A stretch of 64,000 bases of DNA from Buddleja alternifolia (taxonomy: Eukaryota > Streptophyta > Magnoliopsida > Lamiales > Scrophulariaceae): contig CM033401.1 of the NCBI GenBank assembly GCA_019426215.1, positions 10,173,134-10,237,133 on the forward strand, read 5' to 3'. The translations under genes and the position numbers were made by a program. Below the pieces are notes generated by a model. It searched no databases. It had not been told where the DNA came from and saw only the letters and a list, made by a program, of their open reading frames with translations. Shown piece after piece: positions 46,407-57,969 of the stretch; positions within the stretch are counted from its first letter, which is position 1; every line of letters begins with the position of its first letter.

Positions 46407-47429
46407 CTACAGCAGATGCATAGGGGCTCCTTTCATTCTCTTTCGATCATTCTTTCTTTGAGGACTCATCTTTTTAGAGAGATGGAGTCCATGTTTCATG
46501 GGCAAGAGGCCTCTCTTAGATTCTTCCATTCCAAATCTTTTCAGAACCTTTTCTAAGTAGAGGACTTGAGAGAGACCCATCTTCCTATTCGCTCTATCCC
46601 TGTAGATGCGAATTCCAAGGATATAGGTCGCTTCTCCTAAGTCCTTCATGGATAACATGCTTGAGAGCCATACTTTGATCGAAGTTAATGGGCCTATATC
46701 CTTTCCTATCAGTAGAATGTCGTCTACGTATAAGACTTGAAATGATATTTTACTCCCACTGATTTTTTTGTAAACGCATGGTTCATCTTCATTCTTGATG
46801 AAGCCATAGTTCTGAACTTACTCATCAAAATAAAGATTCTAGCTCTGCAATGCTTGTTTAAGTCCATAAATTGATCTATTCAAATTACACACCTTATGAG
46901 AATCTTGATTCGACACGAAACCTTTGGGTTATTCCATATAGATGTCCTCCTCGAGAAATCCATTCAAGAACAAGATCTTCACATCCATTTTCCAGATTTC
47001 ATAGTCTAGGTGTGTGGCTATTCCAAGCAGAATTCTGATGGATTTGATCATGGCAACAGGAGAGAAGGTTTCCTCATAATCAATGCCCTCTTTTTTACTA
47101 TACCCTTTCACCACAAGCCTAGCTTTAAAGGTATCCACTTTGGCATCCGGACCAATCTATTTCTTGTAAATCCACTTGCAACATATTGGTACAGTACCCC
47201 TAGAGAGATCTACTAGAGTCCAGACTTGGTTCGAATACATCAAATCCATCTCTATCTTCATAGACTCAAGCCATCTCGCAGAGTCTATATCCACCATTGC
47301 ATGTTCAAAAGTAGAGGGATCATCTCCATAGTTTTTTGCTGCCAAGGCATACAAATTATCCTCTTCTTGTAGCAGATAACCATATCTCTCAGGCGGTTGA
47401 GATACTCTACTTGATCTATGCGATGGCAA
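46407..47429 (-). pseudogene. Copia reverse transcriptase, broken
   Basis: In order on the minus strand: SARWLESMKIEMDLMYSNQV and WTLVDL (start of the copia RT domain), CKWIYKK, FKARLVVKGYSKKEGIDYEE with TFSPVAMIKS, WKMDVKILFLNGFLEEDIYM (catalytic Asp in the MDVK motif; usual MDVKTAFLNG), then QVLYVDDILLIG around 46710-46735 with the YVDD active site intact, and MLSMKDLGEATYILGIRIYR. Stops and frameshifts fall between these blocks near 47140, 46920, 46820 and 46660, so no active enzyme is possible from this copy. Confidence 0.88.
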
Positions 47430-47515
47430 TTGCGTTTGCTTAGGTTCATTTTGAGTCTCTTGAATAGTGGTCTCTAAAGGGATTTCATTTTGTTCTTCTA
47501 GGACAATCTTTCTTC

Positions 47516-48404
47516 CTACACCACCTTTTCGACGAACTCATCTTCGAGAAAGTATGCATGTAGTGCCATAATGACTCTTTGATCATCGTGCAGGTAGAAG
47601 AGGTATCCCATGGAATTTTCTAGGAAACTAACAAATCGACCTTTCAAAGATCTATCTTTCAATTTCTCCATCTTTGTCATTTTCACATAGGTTGGACATT
47701 CCCATATCCTTATGTGCTTAAGACTTGGTGTCTTTCCACTCCATATTTGATAAGGAGTTTTAGGGACAGACTTAGATGGAAACCTGTTCAAGTTGTGGGC
47801 TACTGTAAGCAATGCATGGCCCACAACGATCTAGGAAGGTCTTTGTAGCTAAGCAAAGATCGAACCATATCCAATAGTGTTCTATTTTGTCACTCGGCTA
47901 CCCCCATTAAGTTGTGGGGTTGCAAGAGGAGTTAATTACAATACAATTCCATGTTCGATTAAGAACTCACTAAATTCGGTGCTCATGTAGTCTCCACCTT
48001 GATTAGATCATTATGTTTTGATACGTTTTCTAGTTTAGTTTTCAACCAAGGCCTTCAACTCTTTAAACCATTCAACAGATTCAAACTTATGCTTCATTAA
48101 GTGTACGAGACCATACCTAGAGTGGTCGTCAATAAATGTTATGAAGTGTTGAAAACCTCCACGGGCCATTTCACTGAAGGGCCCACAGACGTCAGTATGT
48201 ATTAAACCAAGGACTTCACTAGCTAATCATTTTGCCTTTGAGACAAGACTCGCAAGTGGGGAGTGGGTATGACCCAAATGTGCTTATTAGCCCATTTTTC
48301 CCAAGCTCGTGAATCTTGTACTCTCCAGCATAACCTAGTCTCAAGTGCCAGATGAGTCTTTGGTTTGTCCCAGACATACCTCGTTTCTTGGTGGTTGTAT
48401 TCAC
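47516..48404 (-). pseudogene. Copia GAG-pre-integrase and integrase, broken
   Basis: IWHLRLGYAGEYKIHELGK and then CESCLKGKM form the zinc-binding N-terminal region. The second His of the HHCC motif is Tyr (usual HLRLGH). Then IHTDVCGPF carries the first catalytic Asp, FITFIDDHSRYG the core strand, and GGDYMSTEF the second Asp. The Glu-containing block (QLNGG..) is frame-shifted, so the third acidic residue is not in frame. The C-terminal piece with KTPYQIWSGKTPSLKHIRIW is the post-core region and is open at 47516-47824. Confidence 0.85.
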
Positions 48405-48442
48405 AATACATCTATTTTGGACATCTAAGTAGTATAAACCAT

Positions 48443-48842
48443 TTAATAAAGATGCAGATCCAACAAACTTATTTTTAAAATAAATATTGCAAACATTGTT
48501 CTAAAACCAAAATCGTATTTAAGTCTAACTAATACGGGAATAGAACAAATGTTTTTAAACCCATTGGGCAAAACAAGGCAATCATCCAAAATAACTAAAT
48601 CTCCAGTAGATAAAAATAAACAAGTAGATCCTATGTGAGTAGCTGCCACACTATGTATGTTGCCTACTTGGATCGTCACTTCTTGCTCCTTGAGCCTCCT
48701 ATTTCTTTCCAAATCTTGTTTCAAAACACAGACATGAGCACTAGCTCCAGAATCTAGAATCCATAAAGTGGAGAACACAGTCATGGAACAATTAGTTTTT
48801 AAAACATAAAGTTCCGTACGTGTAGAAGCCTTGCTTTCAATG
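48443..48842 (-). pseudogene. Copia aspartic protease
   Basis: LWILDSGASAHVC contains the DSG active site of copia proteases. The segment from about 48842 to the end is open, but it shifts frame from the gag zinc knuckle before it and loses the expected following motif. It is short for an intact protease plus linker. Confidence 0.8.
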
Positions 48843-49603
48843 CTGGACAATCACGTTTGCAGTGACCAATCTCTTTGTAGCGAAGGCAGATATCCATCTT
48901 TTTACTTATATTTCCCTTGAACCTTTGAATATTGCCAGATCTTTTCTTCCTGATACAGCCAGCTAGCTTGGACACTCCTAGTGGACCTGCTACAGGTACA
49001 CTATATGCCCCTCCATGAAATTTTGTGTTTAACTATCTTTTTCAACAGTATTGCCAGTGGTCCTTCTATCTCATTCATATCAAAATTTATGACAAAGCCC
49101 GAGAAGGATTTGGGGAGAGATTGAAGAATGAGATTTACATGAAAGTAGAAATCGATGTAATAATCTAGAGATCTCAATTTCTCTAACAAGGAAATCATCT
49201 TAAGGACGTTTTCAGACACGTCTTCCCATTCTTTCATCTTCATGTTGAAGAGCTCCTTTGATATAAAATATCGGACTGTCTGACCGTGCTCTTCAAAAAG
49301 CTCTTCTAAGCGCAGCATGATAGATCTAGCCCTATCCATCTTCTCATAGTGGCTTTTCATCTTGCTTCTCATTGAGCTTGGCATATATCCCCTAACTTTA
49401 TAGTTATCAGAGATCCAATCCATTAAGCCAAGACAAATTTCATCATCCTCATCAGGGCCCGACCTAGAAAGATGATTTGTTTCTAGCACATATTCCAAAG
49501 ATTCATCATTGAGAACAATTCTCAATTTCCTGATCCAATCAGGATAGTTTGGTCCAGTGAGAAGACTTTTCTCAAGCATTTCCTTAAGGGGGTTGTTAAC
49601 CAT
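48843..49603 (-). pseudogene. Copia gag with decayed zinc knuckle
   Basis: From the ATG at 49603 (MVNNPLKEML) the frame is open for 200 codons: TGPNYPDWIRKLRIVLNDES, YMPSSMRSKMKSHYEKMDRA, LKMISLLEKLRSLDYYIDFY, ILQSLPKSF. This is the UBN2-type copia gag. It then breaks, and in another frame a zinc knuckle reads ICLRYKEIGHCKRDCP; the second Cys of CxxC is Tyr. The gag core is the best-preserved part of the element. Confidence 0.88.
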
Positions 49604-51455
49604 TTTGAGAGAGATAATAAAATAACTACAGAGAATAAAGAGAGATTCAATTAGGTTATTATGTTCTACACCAAGAAAAATTGAACAGAACTTTGAATTT
49701 CTACTTGGCTCCCACTACATTTTTTGAATCATTGCACTCCCACTGCAATATTCGAAAATCTCATTGGAAAGACTTCGCAGTGAGTGATTGAGTTCTTTAA
49801 TAACTTCAGTGAGTTACAACCCTTTAACAATATATGGCTCACTAAATTTATTAAAGTGGCAATCCTTGTCAGCATCATCAAACATGCGATTCAATCTTTA
49901 GTTTGGCTCATAGATCACGTGACCGCAACCCTTTAACGATATATAGGTTATGATCTATCTGGACTTGGGCCCATCAACTCCAATTAATCTAACAATTGAA
50001 TTCCATCTTGCAACTATTTGTCGATATATGAGATGGGATTTGTTTTGATTGATGGGATCTAATGCATTTAGAAAATTTAAATAAATGTCACAATGCATAA
50101 CCACCACTTACTGGGAAAACACTATGCATCTAGGCATTAATTCAATTCTCCAAAATTTGATGGAGACCTGAGACATCCAATTCTCTTTTATTCTAAATTC
50201 AGTATTTAATCCAATTGGAGAATTTTGCGTTTATTAGGTCTCACTTTGTACATTATCCATTTATAGCGTGCATACATGAATTATATAAAAATAGAAAACG
50301 CCTAGCAATTATCACACATGCTTTCCATGGACTTATCTAGATTGAGTCAAGCCAATGGCTCGCAAGTTAGGGGACCTATAAGATCTAACCTATGTCTAAC
50401 TTTAGGTCTTCCAGCTCCAAGCAGATCCTCTTCCAAAAAGGTCCTATTCTAATTACATAGAAAAAAATGCATACATAAATCTATGAAAAATTAAAATACA
50501 AGTTGGGGGGTACTAAAAGACCCGATACAACCCAGAAAATAAAACCCATAATAAAATCTAGACCATTGAAGGCATCCCACAATAACAAGCATCAAAGCAT
50601 GATGTAAAACGATAGATAATATGTTGGAGTTCTTTAAAAAAGAAATAAATTAAAATATAATTTTAAGTACGTGCGGTTTGAAAATAATAGAATTAATTTA
50701 AATCTAATTATAAATTAATTCAACTTTAATTCTGTTTGATAAAAAAATCCAATTAGATTTCAAAAAATCAATTTTCAATTGATTCGACAAATAATTAATT
50801 CAAAATAATTTCTTTGTCTAGGATTAATTTTACTTTTAAACCCAATTTAAAACTAGGAATAAAATTTCAAAATTTATTTTATCCTTTAATTAATTTTAAA
50901 AATATTTTAAAATAAATATTTTATTTAATTTTAAAATTTTGGATTGATCCATGAGTCTATCAATGGGTTGACCCGTGGGTCAAACCTGTGAGTCACACCC
51001 GTGGTTCGACCCAACGGGTCAAACACGGGTCAAATATTTAAAAAATAAATAAAGTAACTGGGCCACGAAGCGACCCGATTGCATGGGCTGCTCCAGAGCT
51101 GGCACACACGCACAAAGCGCCTGCTGAGCGGTGCTGTATGGCTCAAACAGGCCACATAATGGACTGCCCAGTGGCGCTGTGTGTGGCGCACCGTCGGAGC
51201 ACGCGCCGCCCGTTAAGCTACGCTGTCTTGACTTTTCTGAGCCGAATTTCAACAACTTTCAACCACATATTCATGTTCATGCATAAACTTATATCCAATA
51301 CAAAAAACATAAATCATGCAATTGTCTAACAATTCAGATTTAACTTTCAAAAAATAAATCTACACATGAAAAATCATAATCTAATAATATTTTTCATCAT
51401 AAACATAAATATCTAACATATTCATATAGAAAAATCATTAAAAGCCATAAATTTA
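49604..51455 (-). other. Leader of the copia element, no gene
   Basis: The sequence between primer site and gag start. A segment at 50940-51240 is G+C-richer, with tandem TGGGTCAACCC-type words (GACCCGTGGGTCAAAC..). No protein is recognised. Confidence 0.5.
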
Positions 51456-51467
51456 GCTCTGATACCA
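51456..51467 (-). other. Initiator-Met tRNA primer-binding site
   Basis: TGGTATCAGAGC on the minus strand, one base from the end of the 5' LTR. It complements the 3' end of plant initiator methionine tRNA, the usual primer of copia elements. Confidence 0.92.
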
Positions 51468-51468
51468 G

Positions 51469-53124
51469 TGTTGTGAATCTTGATTCATGCGCAGCGGAAA
51501 CGGAAAACACATCTGGATTCACAATCGGACCAATTTTGGGTTTTAATGATTCTGTTATTTTCAAAAAATATGAAAAAGATGAAATCAAATTTCATCTAAT
51601 TACTAACCTTTTGATTTATCCAATTCTTGATCTACCGGGTAGCAGCAATCGAATAACTCCTGCCTCTAGTTATCATGCAAGAACATACTTGAAGAAAAAT
51701 CCTCCTCCTCTGGCTTCTTAGAGGCCGACGGCCACTGAGTAAGGGGGAGAGAGTTTTTTCTCTTCTTCTTTCTTTGCTGTCAAGTTAATTGTGAGAGACT
51801 TAGGTTTTTTAACTAAGTAGTTAGGTATATATAAGGAGTGATGAGCTTGAAATTAATTAATGTCTTGAGCCCATTAAACTCCTCATCACACGCCTAACAC
51901 ATCCAATATTGGGCTAAGTTGACTTTCAACTTAGACCAATTATTAATTAAGTCCAACATATTTTAATCTAATTAAAATATGATACTAATTAATAATAGGA
52001 TGACCATAATAAATACATCTAATTATTTATTATTAAGTTATTTACATTAATCTAATTAATCAAATAAATTAATTTGTTCATCAAATGACAAATTACCTAA
52101 CTTATGTATTTGACAACAAAATAATTTTTTTCGCTCAATTCCTTTATAGCGCGACTCCTAGGTTCGTCACAATTGGCATTGGAAGAAAACAAGGATGTGA
52201 GTGTCACCTAGCCAGTCTTGTGGACTCACATTGAAACCCAATTAAGATCAAGTCTAGTAGATCATATATGAACCTTTAGGTCATAGACACCCTTTGAGTA
52301 TAAGTCCTTCACTGTTACATCCCGTCGAGTGAGAGTCATCGTATGTGTCAAACTCACAGGATTTAATGATGTGCTTAATAAATCATAGTAAGATGAAATT
52401 ACTAAACTACCCTTGTGTACCATACACAAGTTAGTTTTCCTGGTTTGGCTAAAGACTTATATTTTCATTTACCTAAAATCGCACAGGACGTTAACTCGTT
52501 TACTACTCAAGACAGTGAATCCCATATTGGCAATCACTGAACAATTGCAACCTGACCTACTAAACTGCACTTCGAGGTTGATCCTACCAAATGGTGAATT
52601 GGATCTAACTACTCTAATAACTCTGTCAGTACCACAAGTCCAATGTTCGTGAATCCTCAGGTCTAAGGCTCACGCACACTACTATGACCAGTAATTCAAT
52701 CATTGACAGTCACCGAGTAATTACCCATGTGATTGAATTACGAAGAGCAGTGTTTGAATATATCAATTCCATTGATATATCTATGGCACAAGCACCCACC
52801 ATCTAAAGTGACCGACTGACACTCCTTGTCAAAGCTTGCATCATACAAGTCTGGTCATAATGCCCAATTAAGACTCTGATTTGCGAACTCTAGTTTAAGT
52901 AATCAAGGAACCGACATTTCTAGTGTCATTCTCCTCAAACCATGAAGAGTAGAAGCTGCCTTTTGATTACTCAGGACTTATTTGTTAAATATGTATATTA
53001 ATGCCATCAAGATTGATATGAATGAAGCAAATGCCTTTATTAAATTAATGAAAGTTTGTACAACACAAAACTAAATGCCCTAATAATCTAATTACTCTAT
53101 GGTATGGAGGGCATTATCTCAACA
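51469..53124 (-). repeat. 5' LTR of the copia element
   Basis: The 1656-bp LTR begins TGTTGTGAATC and ends CTCAACA in plus orientation, which is TG...CA on the minus strand. It has the unoccupied target of the solo LTR that split the other copy. The text from 51470 to 52950 is non-coding; open frames at 51473-51721 and 52413-52652 recur in the other LTR and are not genes. Confidence 0.92.
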
Positions 53125-54249
53125 TGGGTGGCGATGGAATATGCTTGAAAGGTTGTGGTCCTTAACTTAGTTCCAAGAAGTGAAAGGGACCGTCAAGATG
53201 AGAGATATTTATGATCCCGAGGGACTTGCTTGTACACCATACCCTTAGAGGGTGTACCAGTTTCATAGGTACTGGCACGGTGAAAGCGTGTGCATGTTTG
53301 AGGGTTCCCATTTGGGAATTGGATGAACTGAACTACCCTAAGGAAGTGCCTTAATAGGAATCCTAATTGAATCTGAAACTTCCAATAATCACGTAGGTGT
53401 AAGAGTTGTCCTTATAGACCTAAGGCTCCATAGGTTGCCTTATGCATGGTCCACCATGATTTGATCTATTTCATGATTTCACCACGAATTGTATATGGGA
53501 TATTTTGGGCATGGTCTGATTGTACCAAGATGGGATCCATATCTAATCTAGCAAATCAAACATCTCCTCTATTTACAAATTGAGTCGATTTAGGAATCTT
53601 TGGTCAAAGTATGATATCTAAAGAGGCATAGGGTTTCCTTGTTTAGATATGTAAATTGACATCACATGTATATAGGAAACATAGAAGTCGAGTAATTAGG
53701 GTTTCGATTAAACACTTACCCTAGACTTGACTCGGGAGATATGATGAAAGGATTTTACTTACACAAGGATTGTGATTATGAAATGATGTATCTTAATACG
53801 TCATTTGTGTCTAGGTCTTCACGGCCCGTTGCTAGACAGTAACAATGATTTGTAAGTATTTGAAATAATATGGTAGTTAATTCAAGGTATGATTGAATCG
53901 AGAGTAATTTAATCAAGTGCATTCTAAATTAAGAAAGCACATTGGCACTTTTGGAAAGTGTACTTACTGTTAGCAAATAAATGGTCCTAAGGGGTCACAT
54001 ACATAACTCCCCCCGGAATCTTAAACTATGGATTTTTTCATCAGGAAAAAGAAAAGTTTCATCTCCTAACTCAAGCAAAAATCCTATCCAAAGCAAAGCA
54101 CTCATACTCCATTGCCCTACAATTAACCTCTCAACGTTGGATTTTATACGGCTTTGCTTCCTATTAATTACTTACCAGATACGTAAGCATGTCAACAAAA
54201 ATATTGAAGAATCATCTTTCTACATCTGATAGTAAGGGCATACCGTCAC

Positions 54250-54783
54250 ATGGAATTTCTTATAATTAAAAAAATTTGGTTTCAATTTATATGCTGAATG
54301 AAGTGAAAAAATTTCATCCAACCGAATTTTGTGTCAATAGAGTTCCGAAATCATTCAGACTGAAGGTTAGCTATAATTATTTTCCTATTTCATTATTTTC
54401 ATGTTGAGGTTACTGATTCTATCGTTTGATGGAATTTCTTATAATTAAAAAAATTGGTTTCATTTGATATGCAAAATGAAGTGAAAAAATCTCATGCAAC
54501 CGATTTTTTTGTGAATCGAGTTCCGAGAATGATCAATTTGAAGGTTAGCTATAATTATTTTCCTGTTACATTGTTTTCGTGTTGAGGTTACTGATTTTAC
54601 CGTTTGATGGAATTTCTTATATTGAAAAAAATTGGTTTCATTTGATATGCAGAATGAAGTGAAAAAATTTCATGCAACCGAATTTTTTGTGAATCGAGTT
54701 CCGAGAACGATCAGTCTGCAGATTAGCTATAATTATTTTCCTGTTTCATTATTTTTGTGTTGAGGTTATTGATTCTATTTCAG
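54250..54783. repeat. 178-bp tandem repeat, three copies
   Basis: Copies begin ATGGAATTTCTTATAATT at 54250, 54429 and 54607, giving periods of 179 and 178 bp. Each has GGTTTCA(T)TT(G/A)ATATGC, GTGAAAAAATT(C)TCATGCAACCGA, GTTCCGAGAA and AGGTTAGCTATAATTATTTTCCTGTT. Copies 2 and 3 agree better with each other than with copy 1. Confidence 0.88.
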
Positions 54784-56600
54784 AAAATAATATTTTCTGC
54801 TGAAATTTGGTAGTTTTGAGTTTTGCCTTCAATGTATGAGTTATTTGTTTAGTTTCGATCGAGTTGTGCCATTGAAAAAGGTATATATTGCTATTTGATT
54901 CCTATTAATTATTTACAAGTTTTTAATCTATTTACGGGATAGTCCATCTTCTACTTCAAAGTGAAGGTAATTCCATGAATATAAATTTTTAAATGATTAC
55001 ATCATCTTCTTATATACTGTTGTTATTGGTCTGTATAAACTTTGAATAGAGTGTGTGTTGTGTGTGTGATCAATGCTTTAGGGTTCTTATGTGAAAATGG
55101 AAAGAGTGAAGTGTCAAACAGTAGCTTGAGATGGAGACAGGATAAAAGGTTGAAAGATGGGGATTACACTTAACACCATATGATATAATATTTTTTCTAC
55201 CATTTTTTCCCCTAACATATTGATCATAAATGTCTTGCAACAAGTTTAAGTCACATGTTTTTTAATTAAAGACATACCCTCTTATAAAAATGTGTAATTA
55301 CTAAAAAGAAAAAAAAATCTTCATGTTTATAAAATTACCAACACCACCTACAGGGGCCTAATTGTAAGGTATTATGGGTTAAATTGAAAGAATTTTTAAA
55401 TGCAGATGTGGCTAATTGTAAAAAATGTCTTACATGAGGGGGTCTTTATGTTATTTCACAAACAGGGGGAGTCATTGGGTAATTAAACGTTACACGAGAG
55501 ACGATGTGTGTAATTTCCTATTTTTCTTTCTTTTTATTTATCAAAACATTATATCTAACTTTCATGTTGCAAATATCTATGCAAAAAGTTTTGTCCAGCA
55601 AGCTACAGAGTTTATGTGTGTCATCAATTTTCTGCTTGTCAAATTTTATTTTATGCCTAACATCCGAAGTTTGATACGGAAACATGTTACTAAATAGTAA
55701 TGTCTAATGCAACATTATAGTCAATTTCGATGATGACGAACACTTAAATACAGTTACACCTTCTAAGAAGAATACATATCTGTTACCTACATTGAAGTAT
55801 GTCCAAACATTAATATCAGCATTGACATGATCACTATACTGACATAAAAGTCACATCAACATTGACATAATCACTAGGTTGATGGGTATTATTTCATTCA
55901 AGCAAATGGTGACTATTTTCTTTATGTGACTATTTTTTCTTCGTGTATATGATTTCAGCTTCTGTGACTATTTTGTTTCAGGTGTTTGCCCGATACAATA
56001 CTTTTTTCAGCTCAATGTCAGATTCAGGTTTGTGTCTATTTTGTTGCCTTCGTTTATATGTTACTGACATACTTTTAATACTAAGACAAATTTGATTGGT
56101 TTCTATAAAGTCTATGTACTCTAGGTTTAGGATCATATGCAAAACATTACAGTAAGATAACGAAGATTGGAGATGAAGAGATAAAGAAACAAAGCCCGAA
56201 TATCAACACGTGTTGACAAAATTCTACAATTTGCCGGCCAATTTCATCTCGTACAACTACTTTGACTTGGTCTAAGAGGCCGTTTCACCCATCAGTACCA
56301 CAAATTTGTTTACACATAACCCAATGTATTTAAATTCCGAATGCATACACTAATTACATTAAAAATATGTATGTAACATTACAGTTTATTTTATTGCTAG
56401 CATGGTGTATTAATAATATTATATTGATTTAAAAAAATTAAAATAAATAGTGCTATTATACGTGTTTAATTATTTTTATTGACAATTATAAATTTATTAT
56501 CATATATATCTATCAAGGGGGTCAATTTCGAAAAGTTAGTTACATTATAAAGGTAAGTTTTGGACCTTTATTAGAATTTGTATTATCAAATGTGGAATCC
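54784..56600. other. Intergenic, nothing recognised
   Basis: No supportable gene. Small open frames (for example 55425-55697) look random. Confidence 0.4.
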
Positions 56601-56642
56601 AAGCACACAATCACTTTTATACAATCAATTGTTCCTTAATCA

Positions 56643-57760
56643 AATTGAGATCCACATATCTCTCTAATTTGTATATGTGTATAGTAATTCTCTAGTTATT
56701 TTTTCATTTCTCTTACCAAAGAACAATAACGGGACATGTAATCAAAAAAAATTCTTATATTAATTTTATTCTTGCCCGCTGCGTTCCTTAATCAAATTCT
56801 TCCGTAATTATGAAATAACCACTATGCCCACCTTATCCTAAGCAATTTTGCAACTACAATGTCTAAGTACGGAAATTATTAAAAAAATATATATTTTCTA
56901 CAAATTTTGCATAGGTGTATAGTAACCAATAAAAATTATTGTTGCTTATTTTTTCCACATATGCATCAGTGAAATTGATATACATGTATTTATCTAATTT
57001 GTATATGTGTATAGTAATTCTTTAGTTATTTTTCCATTTCTCTTACCAAAGAACAAAAAGGAGACATGTAACTTTTTATCTTAAATTAATTTTATTCTTG
57101 CCCCCTCTCAGCTTGGCCACACTCAAGTGTATTTCATAAGGAGAGTGTATTACACTCGTCATATGATTGGTTACTCATTTAGTGAAATACACTTGGGTGT
57201 GACCAAGCCGGTAGCGGATTAGAAAAACAACGTAAAGAAATTGTAAATATAATATTGAAAAAAAACTAATACAATTCCTTAATCAAATTCTTCCACAACT
57301 CTGATTTAACTACTATGCCTACCTTATCCTAAGCAATTGTGCAACTACAAATGTGTAAATACGAAAATTGTTTAAAAGAAATTATTTTCTACGAATTTTG
57401 CATGAGTGTACAATAACTGATAAAAATTATTGTTGCTTCTTTTTTCCATACACGCATCAGTGAAATTGATATCCACATATTTATCTAATTTGTATACATG
57501 TATAGTAATTCTTTAGTTATTTTTTCATTTCTCTTACAAAAGAACAAAAAGGGGACATGTAATCAAACTTTTTTCTTAAATTAATTTTATTCTTGCCCGC
57601 TCCAGGTTTGGCTACACCCAAGTGTATTTCATAAGGAGATTGTATTACACTCGCCATATGATTGGTCACTCATTTAGTGAAATACACTTAGGTGTGGACA
57701 AGCCGGGAGCGGATTGGAAAAACAACATAAAAAAATTGGAAATATAATATCGGAAAAAAA
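56643..57760. repeat. Tandem repeats with and without a 116-bp palindrome
   Basis: Three copies of a block beginning AATTGATATCCACATAT...TTTGTATATGTGTATAGTAA: at 56643 (330 bp, no palindrome), 56973 (490 bp, with palindrome) and 57463 (about 300 bp, with palindrome). The palindrome of copy 3, 57597-57712, runs from CCGCTCC through GGC..ACACCCAAGTGTATTTCA to its inverse and ends GGGAGCGG. Copy 2 carries the same with differences at 57105-57220. Copy 1 has GCCCGCTGCG at that point, consistent with loss or absence. Confidence 0.82.
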
Positions 57761-57969
57761 ATCTAATAGAACAATTGAATGCTGCAGTTTACATTTAACT
57801 ATTAATCTGATAAAAATACTAAATTTCAATTGAGTTTGACAACCCATCTTTGTCTTAGTAGTCTTTCAGTGGCATGTTTCAGTTCTCTATGCACGGTAAT
57901 ATAAATGGGTTAACAATATAGATGTATATCCTTTGTGTTCGATGCATTTATTTTTATTTTTATTTTTGT

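Larger units (their letters stand above)
42356..53124 (-). mobile_element. Ty1/copia retrotransposon, complete structure, coding region decayed
   Basis: A 10.77-kb element including a 1.7-kb nested insertion. LTRs are 51469-53124 (5') and 42356-45729 (3', interrupted). Flanking pentamers TGAGT (42351-42355) and TGGGT (53125-53129) are a one-mismatch target duplication. A primer-binding site adjoins the 5' LTR, and gag, protease, integrase, reverse transcriptase and RNase H follow in copia order on the minus strand. All coding parts carry stops or frameshifts, so the element is immobile on its own. Confidence 0.9.
42155..53990. mobile_element. Host LTR split by the copia element (tentative)
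   Basis: TGTTAGAGTAGGTGTCCG at 42155 looks like an LTR start and runs to 42355; beyond the copia insertion, 53125 to about 53990 continues with LTR-like text ending near GGTCCTAAGGGGTCACA. Together they would make an LTR of about 1.07 kb. There is no primer-binding site or coding domain beside it, so it would be a solo or truncated LTR. The right boundary is uncertain and no target duplication was found. Confidence 0.4.

Noticed and set aside
42356..53124. Endogenous plant pararetrovirus
   Set aside because: Domain order protease-integrase-RT-RNase H with LTRs and initiator-Met primer site is copia; no movement or coat protein domain is seen.
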